A DNA stretch of 64,000 nucleotides from Prochilodus magdalenae (Eukaryota > Chordata > Actinopteri > Characiformes > Prochilodontidae): contig JAMWET010003910.1 of NCBI GenBank assembly GCA_024036415.1, positions 1-64,000 of the forward strand, written 5' to 3'. Position 1 is the first letter of the stretch, and each line of letters starts with the position of its first letter. The notes under the pieces were generated by a model, which saw only the letters and a program-made list of their open reading frames with translations, ran no database searches and was not told where the DNA came from. The position numbers were made by a program, and so were the translations under genes. This document shows positions 11,201 to 20,819 of the stretch, piece by piece.

Positions 11201-14200
11201 TATAAATAAATTCAGTGCAGTGCGTTATTTTAATAACTCAGTCCTGATATACACCTATAGGAAATGCGCCAGTCTAGTAAATTTACCGGGTGTAACGTGA
11301 CCACCCTGGGGCGGACGTTCTCACTACACCCCTCCGTATAGGACTAACTTGTGGTTACATGGATTGTCGAATGTATTCTGTTCAAGATACTGTGTTTGGG
11401 TCATGGTGTGCGGTGTCTCAAACATAAAAGGATATATGGATATATAGGACATAAAAAGAAAAATATTATTATAAAATTAAAAATATATAATTATAAAAAA
11501 GTATATAAAAATATAATAAAACAAATATATAAATATAATTAATATATATATTATTTATTTTATAAATATTTTTTTAAGATATAACTGACCAAACACAGCC
11601 ACAAACTTGGGCGAGGCTATATATGTGTATGTATGTATGTATAGATATATGTAAATATAAATGAATACACAGTCACACACCTAGAGGTTTGTAGCCTCGC
11701 CCAAGCTTGTGGCTGTGTTGGGTCTGTTCTCTCAGCATCTCTGTTTTAAGGCTCCTCAGATACTCAGAGAACAGCAGTCACAGCGCTCACCTGCTTTGGT
11801 GTTTGGTGCACTGAAACCAATTAAAGAGCAGTGGAGTGCCAGAAAAGACGGTTCACACCCACACTCGGTGTCAAAGTCATTTCTCAGCTTTTTATTATCA
11901 TTTTTATCATCAGTGAATAATGTTTCTAAATAATGTGATTAAAGTCGTCTGGTGAAACTTCCTGAAGATCTTCTCGTGTATGCAGCTCTGGAAAAACACG
12001 AGAGCATCTCGTAATGATCAGGGTCTCTAGGTGTACCGGTTCTGGGTTTGTGTTGGTTCTGTTTGATTCTCTACACTACTGGAACCATGTCTCCCAAACT
12101 CCCGATCAGATATTGTATTAGATCTGTTTATTTAGAAAATCACTGATAACAGAAATAACAGAAACGCCTCCAGAAGCCTGTATGGAACCGTCCTCGCTGT
12201 GCAGTTCACCCCAGCAGCCGCTCGGCGTTCTGTCTGTAGGTTACTGGAGGTCTCTGTGGTTTGGTGATGTTCGGATGAGGTTCTGGTCATCACGGTCAGT
12301 AGAGAGTGGGTTTGGCCCTCTGCCAGTCTGTAGCTGTGTTGCCCTGTGTGTTTGCTGGACCTTGTTCTGATGACCCAGACGCTCACTGTATCTGCCAGCA
12401 GAGCTAGAACCCAACTTTCTGTTCTCACTGAGAACCTGTCTCTTCAGCTTTGTGGTTCTGTAGGTGTACTGGACTAGACTGACTGTTGGGGTGGTGCTAG
12501 CTCTGCTTCATCCACCCATCTGGTTCTGTAAGGAGGGAGCCGTGATCACAGCAGCAGTGGGGTTATACTGTGGCTCGTTAGGATGGGATCCGGTTCAGGT
12601 GATCACCTAATCAGCATCTCAGTGAGTAGAAGGAGGCGTGTCTGTGAAGGAGTCTCTTCAGAGCGGCTGCTGGACGTGTGGAGATGCTGATTTAGAAACA
12701 AACTGGAGTCTGTTATTTATTTACAGAATTGTGCATCACAGGTTTTTCCAATATTGCTCCAGTATCTTGCTCAAATGCATAGCTGCTAGGCTTGGTCGGT
12801 TCCAGCAGCATCTCCTTTCTGAAAATGTCCTGTCTAAAGGTCCGAGATGGCTAGAACTACGGAGCGGAGTGATTGTTTTCTTCTCTGCGCAGGGAAAATT
12901 GAGTCGTGTGTGTTGAGAATGATATTACAGCAAATATGAACTTCCCAGAGAGCGAGTCTGTGGTTAAATCGACCAAGCGCGACGGTATCTGCACGCGGAT
13001 TGGGGAGTAAGTGCGGAGGATAAAACCAAACGGATGTCAGGAAAAAGTATAAAATTGATTCTCTATTTATTTTCCTTAGACGGTGGAGCGAGGTCTCTGC
13101 GGTACATAATGGCCTTCGGCTTCAGCAGTGAACCCTGCGGAAGTATCGCTGACAGCGCTGAGCTTTTCGTACGCCATGCGTCCGGGTCGTGGCGCGGTGT
13201 AATTTCCTCATACTAGGAAAGAAAGAGTGCTCTTATAGATCCAGTGATTTGTGGTAGAATTTAATCGTTCTGTGCTTCTGTCTCCTCGTCCCCCAGGGTG
13301 GAAGACAAACAGAGGGTGGCCAATATGGCCGCGATCCCCAGATACATCCCAGAGGTCACCATCGGCGCGCACGAGTTTGACAAAGACTACTACTCCTTCA
13401 AATCGGTATGTACACTGCACACATCCGCAGGTCTCGCTGTGAGAGGTTGGAGTACAACCGTGTGCGCCGGGTGGGGTTGGAGGGTTGGGGGGCGGGGCTA
13501 ACTTTCTGGCAGTACTGAAAGCTAACATGCTCAAGGCTGTTGGAACAACTGGAGCAGAAACTCCAGCTCCCATAGTCCTTGGAGATCCTTGGAAGTTGAT
13601 CTGCAGGAAGAAGAAATGGATAAGGATGTAGGAAGGGACTTGAACCGTGAAGGACGCATTACATCGTGAGGGGGTGGGGGAAGGCTGCACCATGCCATAT
13701 CTGCTTTCTCCTGCTCCTCTCCATGTTCAGCCTTGGTATTCCGCATGCAGTCCCTTCAACGTGGGATTGCGAAGCATCTAGGCCCGTTGAGTCTCTACAA
13801 GCCCAGCCAGGAAAGTTCTTATTTGAGAGGTCACACAACAAACAAGCACATGGCAGCGCTTAGCCAAGCCGCTAACTCTGCTGCTTACGACTTTGCTTGC
13901 TTTTTATTTGTTTCTATTTTGTTTATTGGAGGCTCCAGTAGCTTCAACGTGTCTATACGTCATCCAACTGTTACGGCCTACGCAGGAGGTGATTGGAGTT
14001 CACAGATCGGAGGCAGCGTGACGAGGTTAGCAAGGCCAGTAGCTCCTTGCCGTAATACACTGGTGAGGAAGGAGGGACGCCTTGTACTCCATCCTGGCGG
14101 ATATGGGAAGCCAGTGAGGAGAGGGGAGATCGGGTGTAGTCCTGCCTCTCGCCAGGATCCTAGCAGGGCTGTTCGGAATGTGCTGTAGTCTCCGTAGACT

Positions 14201-14514
14201 CTTGCTAGGAATTCCATTGAGAAGTGCCCTGCAGTAGTCCAGTCTAGAGGAGATGAAAGCCTGAACCGGCGTCTGATGGGCTGAGAGTGGGCGGAGTTTA
14301 GGGATATTTCTGAGACGGAGATCTTGCAGAGATGTTTGACGTGAGCTTTAAAGGTGAGTTGAGGGTCGAACTTTACACTGAGGTTTGTGACTAGCCAGGA
14401 AGCTGCTAGCTGCTCGCCCGCTATGACCCTCACTCCTTACTGTGTACGAGAGACACGGTTCACACAGATTTCAGTGACAGCTCGGTTATTCATCAGCGTT
14501 CATATGTACAGTCA

Positions 14515-14557
<43 letters not shown>

Positions 14558-17500
14558 GCAGTAGTGTAATTTTGAGGTCAGTCTGGCCTAAAATACTTAG
14601 TGAATGCGACTTTACGACATGATCATTCTGAAAATAGCAGGCACAGCAAACACATCAAAGCATACCCTGTCCAGTGTGGCTGCAGCAGATGGGCTGTTTG
14701 GATAGTCGAATATTCTGTTCACTATTAAAATGAATAATTGGGTATTTTTGGGTCGTTGTTTACTCACTTATCCAATTACCAGTACTCGTCCAGCTGTCAG
14801 CTTTTAAATTTAGCTATTAAGGTTGTTTTATGTACGTGTTAATTAAACACTGAAGACGACGATGATGATGAATGGTTATTTTTAATAATTCCCCCGTTTA
14901 ATGAACTTTCCTGTTAATGCAAAAGATAAATAAACCTCTTTTTTCCCTGTCCAAATTTAAAACCCTGGATGTGCAAACAGAGCTGAAATGAGTTTTCTCT
15001 ATAATCGGGTATATAAACCGGTCTAAATGTAAATGTGAGATGTAAACAGTGTATTCGTCCTCTGAATCGTGCATCCTGCTGTCGGTCTCTACAATCACAA
15101 GATTGAAATCAACTAATCGACTATTATATTAGTTGAACTAATTTGTTCATCGATTTTAGTTGACTAAGCCTATTAATCGCTGCACCTCTACTAGCCCATC
15201 TTGTATCATGCACATTTGTGTTCCATCCAGCTGGTGGCGGTCCCTAAAACTAGCCTAGCCTTGTATTAATAATCATATGGTACCCACTGATAACCCTGCC
15301 TCGTACAGACCTCTAGAGGGCGCCAGTGTATAGAAAGCCATTCAACAGCATCTACTGATTCATTATTAGCGTACATGCATCCTACTTTTTAGATATATGG
15401 ACTTGAACAGAGCCTGGAATTGAGTCCCGGAGTAGAGTTTATATGACTTCATATAATGCAGACCACCTGTGACCCTCTTCTGATTGGCTCCATATGTCAC
15501 AGTTGTTAAAATAATATGTTCTATTAATACCTCGACTTTTTTAAGAAGATTGGTCTCTAATGGTGAAAATATTGACTGGAAGAGTTTCAGGCAACACAGA
15601 GTATCTACAAAACAATCATGGCCTCAGTGTTTACTGTACCAGCAGTGGCGTTAGCTCACGTTCACTGAGAGAGAGGATCTAGAACGCTCGCTAACAAATG
15701 GCAGTAGTTCAGCATGCTGTAAGTGATTTGGTGCCATCATCTCTGCCAGAAAATACCCACACCTGACCTTTAAGCCAGCCCGCTGGGAGAATAGCTTTTC
15801 CCTCGCTCCGGCTCGACCAGGAGCGTAAATTACGGTATTGGATGTTTCCCACTGACATTTTATTCCGCGTTTTAGTTTATTGCGCCGTGTGCGGTCGGAA
15901 TATGAAATACAAGGGCCTGCTTTGAGTTTCTTCATTCCTGCACTCTGACCGGAGACCACCGTGGACCACTCGGGATGTGTTTTAGTACATGAACCGATAC
16001 CTGACGGGAATGCTTCTGAAGCGACAGCAGCTCACGCTCAGCGGTGTGGACTGTACTTCCTGTTCCTCCGCTAAGCCCAGAGGAGTGCACCTGGTTATCC
16101 CACAGGTGTGTAGCATAGGTGTGGCTGCACAGTCTGATCTACTTCACTGCTTGGTGATGATGCTATAAGCTTGGCATCAACCAGTCAGTCTAAGAACAAT
16201 GCTTCAGAGGATAGCAGGTGGGGAGTCTGGTGATTCCGTGGTCCATATCTTTCCTGAATGTGCAGTGATGTGATGTGATCCAGGGCTCGTTGGAAAGGGC
16301 GCACCATCCTTGGCCCTAGACCCGGCGCTCACAAGGCTGGTTTCCTAACAACTCCCCCACCCCACTACTGTCCACTGCTGGTCAGAACCAAGCCTGTACT
16401 GTGGTAGATACCACTGTTCAGGCCAAGGTGTCTGCTCTGAGGTGAGCAGAGCTGTTACCATGCATGACTAAGTTCATGCCCACCAGCTCCTCTCTTAGTC
16501 CTGACGTAGCACAGTATGATACTCCTCCATATCTCCACCTCTAATATATATTTAGTGGTGTAAAAACTTTGATCTCTTTTTCTGCACAGTGTAAAAGCTC
16601 TAGTTCTCCTTTCAGGTTAGTGAATATTCATGATGGACCGACCAATAGAATCGCTCCAAACCTGCTTAGTAATAAACCTTGTTCTATCAGCTCCACTGCA
16701 GGGTAAGGAAGCTGCTCCATCCTCCTGTACAGCTCCATTCTGGAGGGGTTTAAGGTGGACTGGATAATTCAATGAGGGCTAGTTCATAGTTGGCTTTAAG
16801 GCTTTAAGATACACATCAGGAGAACCTGCTATGAGGAGCCGGGTCTAACCCTTTGACCGGTAGTGTAGCTAAGCTACCGTGTGAGTCACCAGCATGGCTA
16901 ATGTTAAAGCACTGCTCAGCATTGGCCAGGACTTGGTTTGGAAATGGAGTCCTCAAAAAAAACTTGACTTTGCTAATCCCAGGAATCTTGGGTCTGCTTT
17001 GCTTGAGCCTGTGAAGTGTTATGACCTCCTTGCAGCTGTTTCTTCAGTGCCCGCTGGGAACCCTTGAGCCGGCTGGCGCAGGGCGGATAGAGAGAGGCTG
17101 GATTGTGACGGCAGCTTGCCAGTGGACTCTTCCTGGGTGCCACCAGCTATTTCGAAGTGGCTTTTCCCAGGCTCTGATTCAGGAGCTTTTGTCTAGATCA
17201 CCCTGTCAGTGCATGTTCCCCATTGAGAAAAAACGTCTTACTGTAAGACCTGCCCTAATCCAGGCTGGCAGAACTTGTGCTGGGAAGCCATTCGTCTTGG
17301 CTTCACGGAGCACTTGGGAAGAGATGAAAGCCGGTGTAAACGGCCCTGCGTTCCACTTGCACCGGCGGGAAAAGAGTTCATCTGCTTTCATTAGGAGACT
17401 GCCGAGCCTTCACGGCCATTATGGGAATTTAACACACCCTCGATCTGTCGTCACTCTTGTGAACCTTCTCCGGGCTTCTCTCGCACTACAGCAGATGGAG

Positions 17501-19887
17501 GCAAATGACTGATGGTGTTTTTGGCTCAGTGTCCAAATGAAGTGACCAGGGTCAGGAGGTACCAGTGCGGTAGATCTGGGTATTGCGTTCCCTGAGATGA
17601 GGCGTTCTCTGGGGGCCGATTTGTTTTGGAGTGCCAGTCGAAGATTCGGATGCATGTGTTTACTTTTCCATATTTCAGGAAGCTAGTGAAGACCTCAGTA
17701 TAGCAACAGACTTGGACTTCCACATACGCTTTTTGAAGCTATTGGAATTCCGTGGCCTTTTTTTTTTTTTTTTTAATTGATTATTTATTTATTTATTTAT
17801 TTTTGTTATTCAGTGTGTGACGTAAGTTCAAATATCAGATGTGAGGACTGGATCAACAGAAATGTATGTTCTGAGGAGCCTTTCAGATCGCACAAGGCTG
17901 GTTTCCTAACAACCAAATCAACCAAAACCATCCCTGATTTATGAACTGGTTCCGTTCAGGCTTAGAGCCTTGGTGCTATTCAGAGAACCAGGCAGCGTTT
18001 GCCCCAGTTTTTATTGGAGCCTATACGACACCACCTTCAACAGAAGGCTCGGCACAGCAGTAGTAAACAGTAGTACCAAGATGGCGGAGCGTGTAGATTA
18101 TCCAGGAGCATTTGGGCTGCTATTCCAGATGTTTGTTTATTTCCGGAAAGCAGTGCGGATCAACTACTGGAGATAAGAAGAGCAAGAAGAGCCTTATCAG
18201 CTGACCACTGGGTGGCACCATTGTTGCCTTCTCTGTTCTGCCACGGCCACAGATGTTGTCATGGATAGTGTTGAAGAACCTACTATTTTTGGTTCCCGCT
18301 GGGAGCGGAGGTTTTGGCCTTCTGGAGCGGATCTTAGCGGATCAACCAGTGTAGAACAGAACCTGTTCTATGGCGGTTTTAAGGGGCTGAAAAGAAAACG
18401 ACAGGTGTGAGGAGCCGGTGATTTTGGGGTCTTTATCTTTCGACTTCCTGAAGGCTCACAGTCTAGACCCAGGGCTTATTGGAGAGGGCTACACGGACCT
18501 GTGTGGTTCGGCTTTTTACAGCCACACTCTGTAAGCAGCTTGTTAGGAGCGTCCCTTCTCCCGCTGTTTTATTCATGAGGTCAGCCGTGATTAGTTGAGG
18601 CCAGCGTGACCTTCTACAGGGGTTACTTTAAGGGGTCGTACTTGGGGATGTCATTTCTGTCCAGTTTAGCTGTGTCAGTGTTTTTGCCCGTCTTCCCCTG
18701 AGAAAATAGGGGTCTAAAGGTCTAAAACCTACAGTTTTCTACGGAAGCCCATATCCGCGACTTAAGGAAAAAAGAAGGGAAAAATATGAGATGCTAGATC
18801 ATAATTGAGATGCTAAGTCAAAAATATGAGATGCTAGGTCATCATTGAGATGCTAAGTCAAAAATATGAGATGCTAGGTCATAGTTGAGATGCTAGGTCA
18901 TAATTGAGATGCTAGGTCATAATTGAGATGCTAGGTCATAATTGAGAGGCTAAGTCAAAAATATGAGATGCTAGGTCATAATTGAGAGGCTAAGTCAAAA
19001 ATATGAGATGCTAGGTCATAATTGAGATGCTAGGTCATAATTGAGAGGCTAAGTCAAAAATATGAGATGCTAGGTCATAATTGAGAGGCCAAATCAAAAA
19101 TTTGAGATGCTAGATCATAATTATGAGATGCTGTATGGTCTTTTTTTTCTTTTAGTGGTATAAAAGGTTTTTTTACAGAACTCTGTGATGGTCTGATCAT
19201 TTTAGTTGTTGTTTATAAATTTCCAGGTTGATGGATATTTTGAGTCTGTTACACAGTAATTCCACTGATTCTTCCATTTTTTCTATGATTACATGACAAC
19301 ATTGTAAACAAGGTCATTCAGAGTGACTTGCTCTGAAATGTTGTTTTCTAGATACAGCCGTTCCCAGTTGTGGTGAAGGTAACCAGACGTCCCCTCTAAA
19401 AGCTCCCTCACAGGAAGTTCCTACATGAGGTGGTTCTGAATACGCTGCCTGATGTCTGAGACGCTGTTTATGATAGTGTGGAGAAGATCTCAGCCTTAAA
19501 CTCCATTCATGGTGGAGGGATACATGCTGCAGGGCGCTGTGAGGTCAAATAGTCCCCCAAAGGAACTTAGTATTTCCAGGTTTTCCAGATTTTCATCATC
19601 AACATTCCATACACACTCAGAAGACACGTGGAGGTTCACTGGGGGTTCTAGATAGTTAACATAGTGTTTATATGTGTGTTCTAGACATGGAGAACCCTGG
19701 TTCCCATCACCACCACCACTGTGAAGAGTCTCTGTAACATATATAATCATGTGTCCGGAATTTTCTATGTTCAGCCATGGCTGTCAGTCACCTCTACCAC
19801 CTCTGTTTCTCCCTTTAGCTTCCAGGGAAGAGGTACGCAGAGGGCTACAACGAAGACGTCGGAGACAAAGGCATCTGGTTGAAGTGA
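2211..19887 (+). CDS. ndufa10: NADH:ubiquinone oxidoreductase subunit A10 (complex I 42 kDa subunit), 10 coding exons
   Basis: Accessory subunit of mitochondrial complex I, on the matrix side of the inner membrane, with a deoxynucleoside-kinase fold. Coding exons: 2211-2285, 3305-3473, 4416-4631, 4877-4963, 5924-6045, 7583-7662, 9659-9713, 9813-9898, 13297-13405, 19819-19887. All introns are GT..AG and all phases agree. The spliced length is 1068 nt, giving 355 residues, the length I know for mammalian NDUFA10. Residues 1 to about 35 form an Arg-rich presequence. A P-loop-like GNLASGKG lies at residues 64-71. The family-typical [10 protein letters not shown] (109-118), [10 protein letters not shown] (125-134), VLERSPFSD (158-166) and C-terminal DKGIWLK are present. 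No frameshift or stop interrupts it, so the gene looks functional. Confidence 0.97.
2495..2567. mobile_element. 73-bp palindromic MITE, copy 1 (intron 1)
   Basis: Near-perfect terminal inverted repeats: CGTTCCACCTTAAATGGTGC at the left and its complement at the right, separated by a short loop. The same structure recurs at 8462 and 10333 in this gene. Confidence 0.75.
2699..2748. repeat. ATT microsatellite
   Basis: Interrupted (ATT)n tract followed by AATAATAAT, giving a short palindromic AT-rich stretch in intron 1. Confidence 0.9.
2766..3140 (-). mobile_element. Tc1/mariner-like remnant (transposase 3' part)
   Basis: It begins with the fish Tc1-type end ACAAAAGTATGTGGACACCT. The minus strand reads a decayed C-terminal transposase ([20 protein letters not shown], then PFLLQHGCI in place of FLFQHDNAP). 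Frameshifts and loss of the catalytic core show it is inactive. It lies in ndufa10 intron 1. Confidence 0.75.
3305..3473 (+). CDS. ndufa10: ndufa10 coding exon 2
   Basis: Encodes residues 26-81 plus one base of codon 82. It carries the end of the presequence (VGIHTSTV), the conserved LRYG motif and the P-loop-like GNLASGKG. Acceptor TCTCCTACAG, donor GTAGGT. Confidence 0.95.
3510..3711. mobile_element. ~200-bp MITE with CTGTCCAAAGAAAAAC ends, copy 1
   Basis: Terminal inverted repeats are CTGTCCAAAGAAAAACGTGC at 3510 and the near-complement at 3691-3711. Internal sequence (TTTGATCACATG region) matches the copy at 44549-44779 read in the opposite orientation. Non-coding. Confidence 0.7.
3691..3883. 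repeat. Local duplication, left copy
   Basis: About 195 bp that is repeated with only scattered differences at 4127-4326, in direct orientation, within intron 2. It ends in TTTCGGTGTTCGGCCCGAAC, which resembles hAT-like element sequence. Confidence 0.85.
4127..4326. repeat. Local duplication, right copy
   Basis: Direct repeat of 3691-3883 with a 6-bp insertion (CCAGAT) and point changes. It ends about 90 bp before exon 3. Confidence 0.85.
4416..4631 (+). CDS. ndufa10: ndufa10 coding exon 3
   Basis: Encodes residues 82-153, including [20 protein letters not shown] and [14 protein letters not shown]. Phase 1 at both ends. Acceptor TTTGTAG, donor GTACAG. Confidence 0.97.
4877..4963 (+). CDS. 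ndufa10: ndufa10 coding exon 4
   Basis: Encodes [16 protein letters not shown] and FKQGFIRKE, with the ERS motif characteristic of the deoxynucleoside-kinase fold. Phase 1 at both ends. Donor is a consensus GTAAGT. Confidence 0.97.
4987..5767 (-). mobile_element. Tc1-derived non-autonomous element, family A copy 1 (intron 4)
   Basis: Both ends are visible: ACAGCTGCACCCAGAAGGA at the left and its rough inverse at 5726-5767. The minus strand encodes a Tc1-like fragment with [20 protein letters not shown] (first catalytic Asp region). This is joined to a C-terminal [22 protein letters not shown] end in another frame, and the part with the second Asp and the Glu is missing. Frameshifts show it is not translated as transposase. 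Confidence 0.85.
5924..6045 (+). CDS. ndufa10: ndufa10 coding exon 5
   Basis: Encodes [15 protein letters not shown] and [17 protein letters not shown]. It ends in phase 0 at donor GTAGGT. A large minisatellite begins only about 75 bp downstream of this donor. Confidence 0.97.
6120..6869. repeat. 30/31-bp GC-rich minisatellite in intron 5
   Basis: About 25 copies of GTGTCTGTGTGGAGCGTGCC followed by CGTCCTCCCC or CGTCCTCCCGC. Unit length near 30 keeps several frames open on both strands and creates 150-290-codon ORFs that are artefacts. It starts about 75 bp after the exon 5 donor. Confidence 0.97.
6870..7582. other. Rest of ndufa10 intron 5
   Basis: Unremarkable intronic sequence. No repeat family or regulatory element is recognised. 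It ends in a T-rich tract with TTTTCTCCAG before exon 6. Confidence 0.6.
7583..7662 (+). CDS. ndufa10: ndufa10 coding exon 6
   Basis: Encodes [20 protein letters not shown] followed by TFLPKI. Acceptor TTTTCTCCAG, donor GTAAGC, with a split AG|T serine codon. Confidence 0.95.
8005..8136. mobile_element. MITE with GGCCCAATCCCATTTC ends, copy 1
   Basis: The left end GGCCCAATCCCATTTC pairs roughly with the right end CCGTTTGGGATTG, and the inside is rich in CCCCTxCCC/GGGGTAG. This resembles a high-copy teleost palindromic element. Confidence 0.5.
8462..8532. mobile_element. 73-bp palindromic MITE, copy 2 (intron 6)
   Basis: Same inverted-repeat structure as 2495-2567: CGTTCCACCTTAAATGGTGC and its complement around a 25-30 bp loop of different sequence. 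Confidence 0.75.
8757..8898. mobile_element. MITE with GGCCCAATCCCATTTC ends, copy 2
   Basis: The right end AATGGGATTGGGCCC and internal AGGGGTAGGGCTACG mark a second copy of the element at 8005. Its left terminus is degraded. Confidence 0.5.
8970..9110 (-). mobile_element. Family A Tc1-derived element, terminal fragment
   Basis: Matches the terminal ~140 bp of the family A copies (GTCAGGTACAGAGATAAGGC through the GTTTCATTCCTGTCGGTTGA region) with no transposase part. Confidence 0.7.
9125..9370. mobile_element. Tc1-like terminal fragment
   Basis: Begins with ATATGGCCAAAAGTATGTGG, a well-known fish Tc1-type end, also seen at 2773. The inside is not clearly coding, so it is a deletion derivative or a MITE. 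Confidence 0.5.
9659..9713 (+). CDS. ndufa10: ndufa10 coding exon 7
   Basis: Short exon encoding [19 protein letters not shown]. Acceptor TGTTTCAG, donor GTGAGT, phase 0 at the end. Confidence 0.95.
9813..9898 (+). CDS. ndufa10: ndufa10 coding exon 8
   Basis: Encodes [15 protein letters not shown] and the following [12 protein letters not shown]. It ends inside the leucine codon CT|G at donor GTGAGT. Intron 7 before it is only 99 bp. Confidence 0.96.
9899..10330. other. ndufa10 intron 8, first part
   Basis: No gene or clear repeat is seen in this part of the intron. Confidence 0.5.
10333..10404. mobile_element. 73-bp palindromic MITE, copy 3 (intron 8)
   Basis: CTCCACCTTAAACTGTTCAG at the left pairs with CTGCACAGTTTAAGGTGGA at the right. 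Both arms carry matching changes (AAATGG to AAACTG, and CCATTT to CAGTTT), so base pairing is kept although the sequence differs from copies 1 and 2. Confidence 0.75.
10588..10770. mobile_element. hAT-like element fragment (TTAGGGATGCACCGAA end)
   Basis: The start TTAGGGATGCACCGAAT is the type of terminus seen in vertebrate hAT-derived MITEs. The following GGGCTAGCACCAACG..CGCCACTGCAAGTCACA resembles 3990-4055 in intron 2, which supports one family with several fragments in the gene. Confidence 0.5.
10773..11130 (-). mobile_element. Interspersed retroposon-like repeat with GATTCAA tail
   Basis: Begins with three direct AAGATTCAAGATTCAA units followed by a fish-typical TACAATGAAATTCTTACTTT segment. 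The simple-repeat edge looks like the 3' tail of a minus-strand retroposon. I cannot name the family. Confidence 0.45.
11440..11580. repeat. AT-rich low-complexity tract
   Basis: Almost pure A/T (AAATATAT, TATAAAAAT runs) in intron 8. No coding potential. Confidence 0.85.
11588..11723. mobile_element. Palindromic MITE with 32-bp arms
   Basis: Left arm 11588-11619 (ACACAGCCACAAACTTGGGC core) and right arm 11692-11723 are inverted repeats matching at about 29-30 of 32 bases. The loop is ~70 bp with a short GTATGTAT repeat. Confidence 0.8.
11724..13296. other. ndufa10 intron 8, last part
   Basis: No gene recognised. 12800-13200 is more GC/CpG-rich and free of obvious repeats, so it could hold an intronic regulatory element, but no specific motif supports that. 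The pyrimidine-rich acceptor of exon 9 ends it. Confidence 0.5.
13297..13405 (+). CDS. ndufa10: ndufa10 coding exon 9
   Basis: Encodes [20 protein letters not shown] and [16 protein letters not shown]. Acceptor CGTCCCCCAG, donor GTATGT, phase 0. Confidence 0.96.
13975..14440 (-). mobile_element. LINE reverse-transcriptase remnant (L2/CR1-like)
   Basis: Minus-strand frames encode [20 protein letters not shown], then [19 protein letters not shown], then [10 protein letters not shown] and [14 protein letters not shown]. These are the thumb-region motifs of L2/CR1/Rex-type non-LTR reverse transcriptases (SRLDYCN..LL, HWLPV..RI.YK). Frameshifts separate the blocks, so it is inactive. It lies in intron 9 antisense to ndufa10. 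Confidence 0.85.
14516..14555. repeat. ATT microsatellite
   Basis: (ATT)n of about 13 units. Confidence 0.95.
14556..15080. other. Intron 9 AT-rich sequence
   Basis: Nothing recognisable beyond AT-rich intronic DNA. Confidence 0.5.
15085..15192. mobile_element. hAT-like terminal fragment (GTGCAGCGATTAAT end)
   Basis: Complement strand reads AGAGGTGCAGCGATTAAT followed by ACTAATCGATT-type sequence, resembling fish hAT-like ends that read AGGGCTGCACGATTAATCG. Short and diverged. Confidence 0.4.
15193..17756. other. Intron 9 middle, mostly unique sequence
   Basis: No exon was found. 15630-15960 and 17020-17520 are repeat-free and GC-balanced and could be intronic conserved non-coding DNA. A short word CACAAGGCTGGTTTCCTAAC occurs at about 16330 and again at 17892, suggesting a low-copy interspersed repeat or local duplication. 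Confidence 0.4.
17757..17803. repeat. Poly-T / ATTT microsatellite
   Basis: Pure T run of about 17 bases followed by (TTTA)n. Confidence 0.9.
17804..18782. other. Intron 9, unremarkable
   Basis: No gene or clear element recognised. Confidence 0.5.
18783..19133. repeat. 17-19-bp minisatellite with two alternating unit types
   Basis: About 18-20 copies. Units of the type TTGAGATGCTAGGTCATAA alternate irregularly with ATGAGATGCTAAGTCAAAAA types. It lies in intron 9. Confidence 0.92.
19134..19818. other. Intron 9, 3' part
   Basis: No element recognised. It ends with a good polypyrimidine tract before exon 10. Confidence 0.5.
19819..19887 (+). CDS. ndufa10: ndufa10 coding exon 10 (terminal)
   Basis: Encodes the last 22 residues, [18 protein letters not shown] then IWLK, followed by TGA. 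The ending matches the family's conserved ..DKWIWLK C-terminus. Acceptor TCCCTTTAG. Confidence 0.96.
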   Translation, partial: LPGKRYAEGYNEDVGDKGIWLK

Positions 19888-20062
19888 GAAGCTAACCGCT
19901 AACCTTCTCGGAGATGCACCACCGTGACTGAGAGGAAGGAGCAGCTGCCGGAGAGTAATCCCTCTTTATCCTGCTTCACTTGTTTGTCCACATCCTCTGG
20001 GAGGGGAGATTATGTATTCTGCCGTTCGGCGGCTGAACTTCTGTAAATTGTTATTAAAGAAA

Positions 20063-20068
20063 AATAAA
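20063..20068 (+). terminator. ndufa10: ndufa10 poly(A) signal
   Basis: A canonical AATAAA lies 176 bp after the ndufa10 stop codon, giving a short 3' UTR of about 200 nt. Cleavage would be expected 10-30 bp downstream. Confidence 0.8.
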
Positions 20069-20089
20069 CTTTATGTGTTTAAAATGTCA

Positions 20090-20815
20090 CACATTAATCT
20101 TTTTATTAAAGGAACAGAAGAACGTGTTCAATCAGCCAGGACGTGTTTGCTGCAGGCTGTTTTTAGTTTTGCACTGCAGCTTCAGGGCTTCTGTAGCTAA
20201 CAGGCCTGTGCAGAATTTATAGCTTTATGGTTTCCCAAAATCTTAAAATTAATAGGTTTATAGACTAAAACCAGCTGAAAATGAAGGATTTCAGGATTGT
20301 TCATCGTAGTGGGGGAATTAAAGTCTTTCTAAGATTTTATAAATGTTTGTTTTGGTATCATCAGATATTTGCATGAGGATAACTAGCGATCTGCCCACAG
20401 TGTCCATATTAGTGCATGCTTAATGCTAACTGACGTAGCTGTCCATAGATCGTCTATAGCTGTTCACATTATAACCCAAACTGAACTCGCCTCTGGCTGA
20501 AACACACCTCTTGGTATTTTCTGGGACGTGAAGTTCAGGCCTCTTATTTTTTTCTATATTTTTTGAGCACCAGTAACAGCTGGGACTGGATTTTCTATGT
20601 ACTGGACAAGTTTCTGGATGTAGGCCACATCAATGTTCTTAATAATAATAATAATAAATATAATAATTATAATCATAATCTTAATTTAAAGACTACTTTT
20701 CATACTGTTAGCAGCTCAAAGATTTAAAGCTCCATTCTAATTGATACAGGCAGCGTTTGTTAGGACCCGCACTGCTGTGTTTGTGTTATAAGGGATGGAC
20801 TGTTTACTTAGCAAC
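20090..20815. other. Intergenic, 3' of ndufa10
   Basis: AT-rich with a short (AAT)n at 20641-20657. No gene seen. Confidence 0.6.
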
Positions 20816-20819
20816 CCCA

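Noticed and set aside
13978..14433. 151-codon minus-strand ORF as a host gene
   Set aside because: The frame begins with LINE reverse-transcriptase sequence and then shifts. The true LINE motifs are in a different frame. Retrotransposon debris.
17021..17512. 163-codon plus-strand ORF within intron 9
   Set aside because: No recognised domain, no splice signals consistent with ndufa10 phases, and the ndufa10 protein is complete without it.
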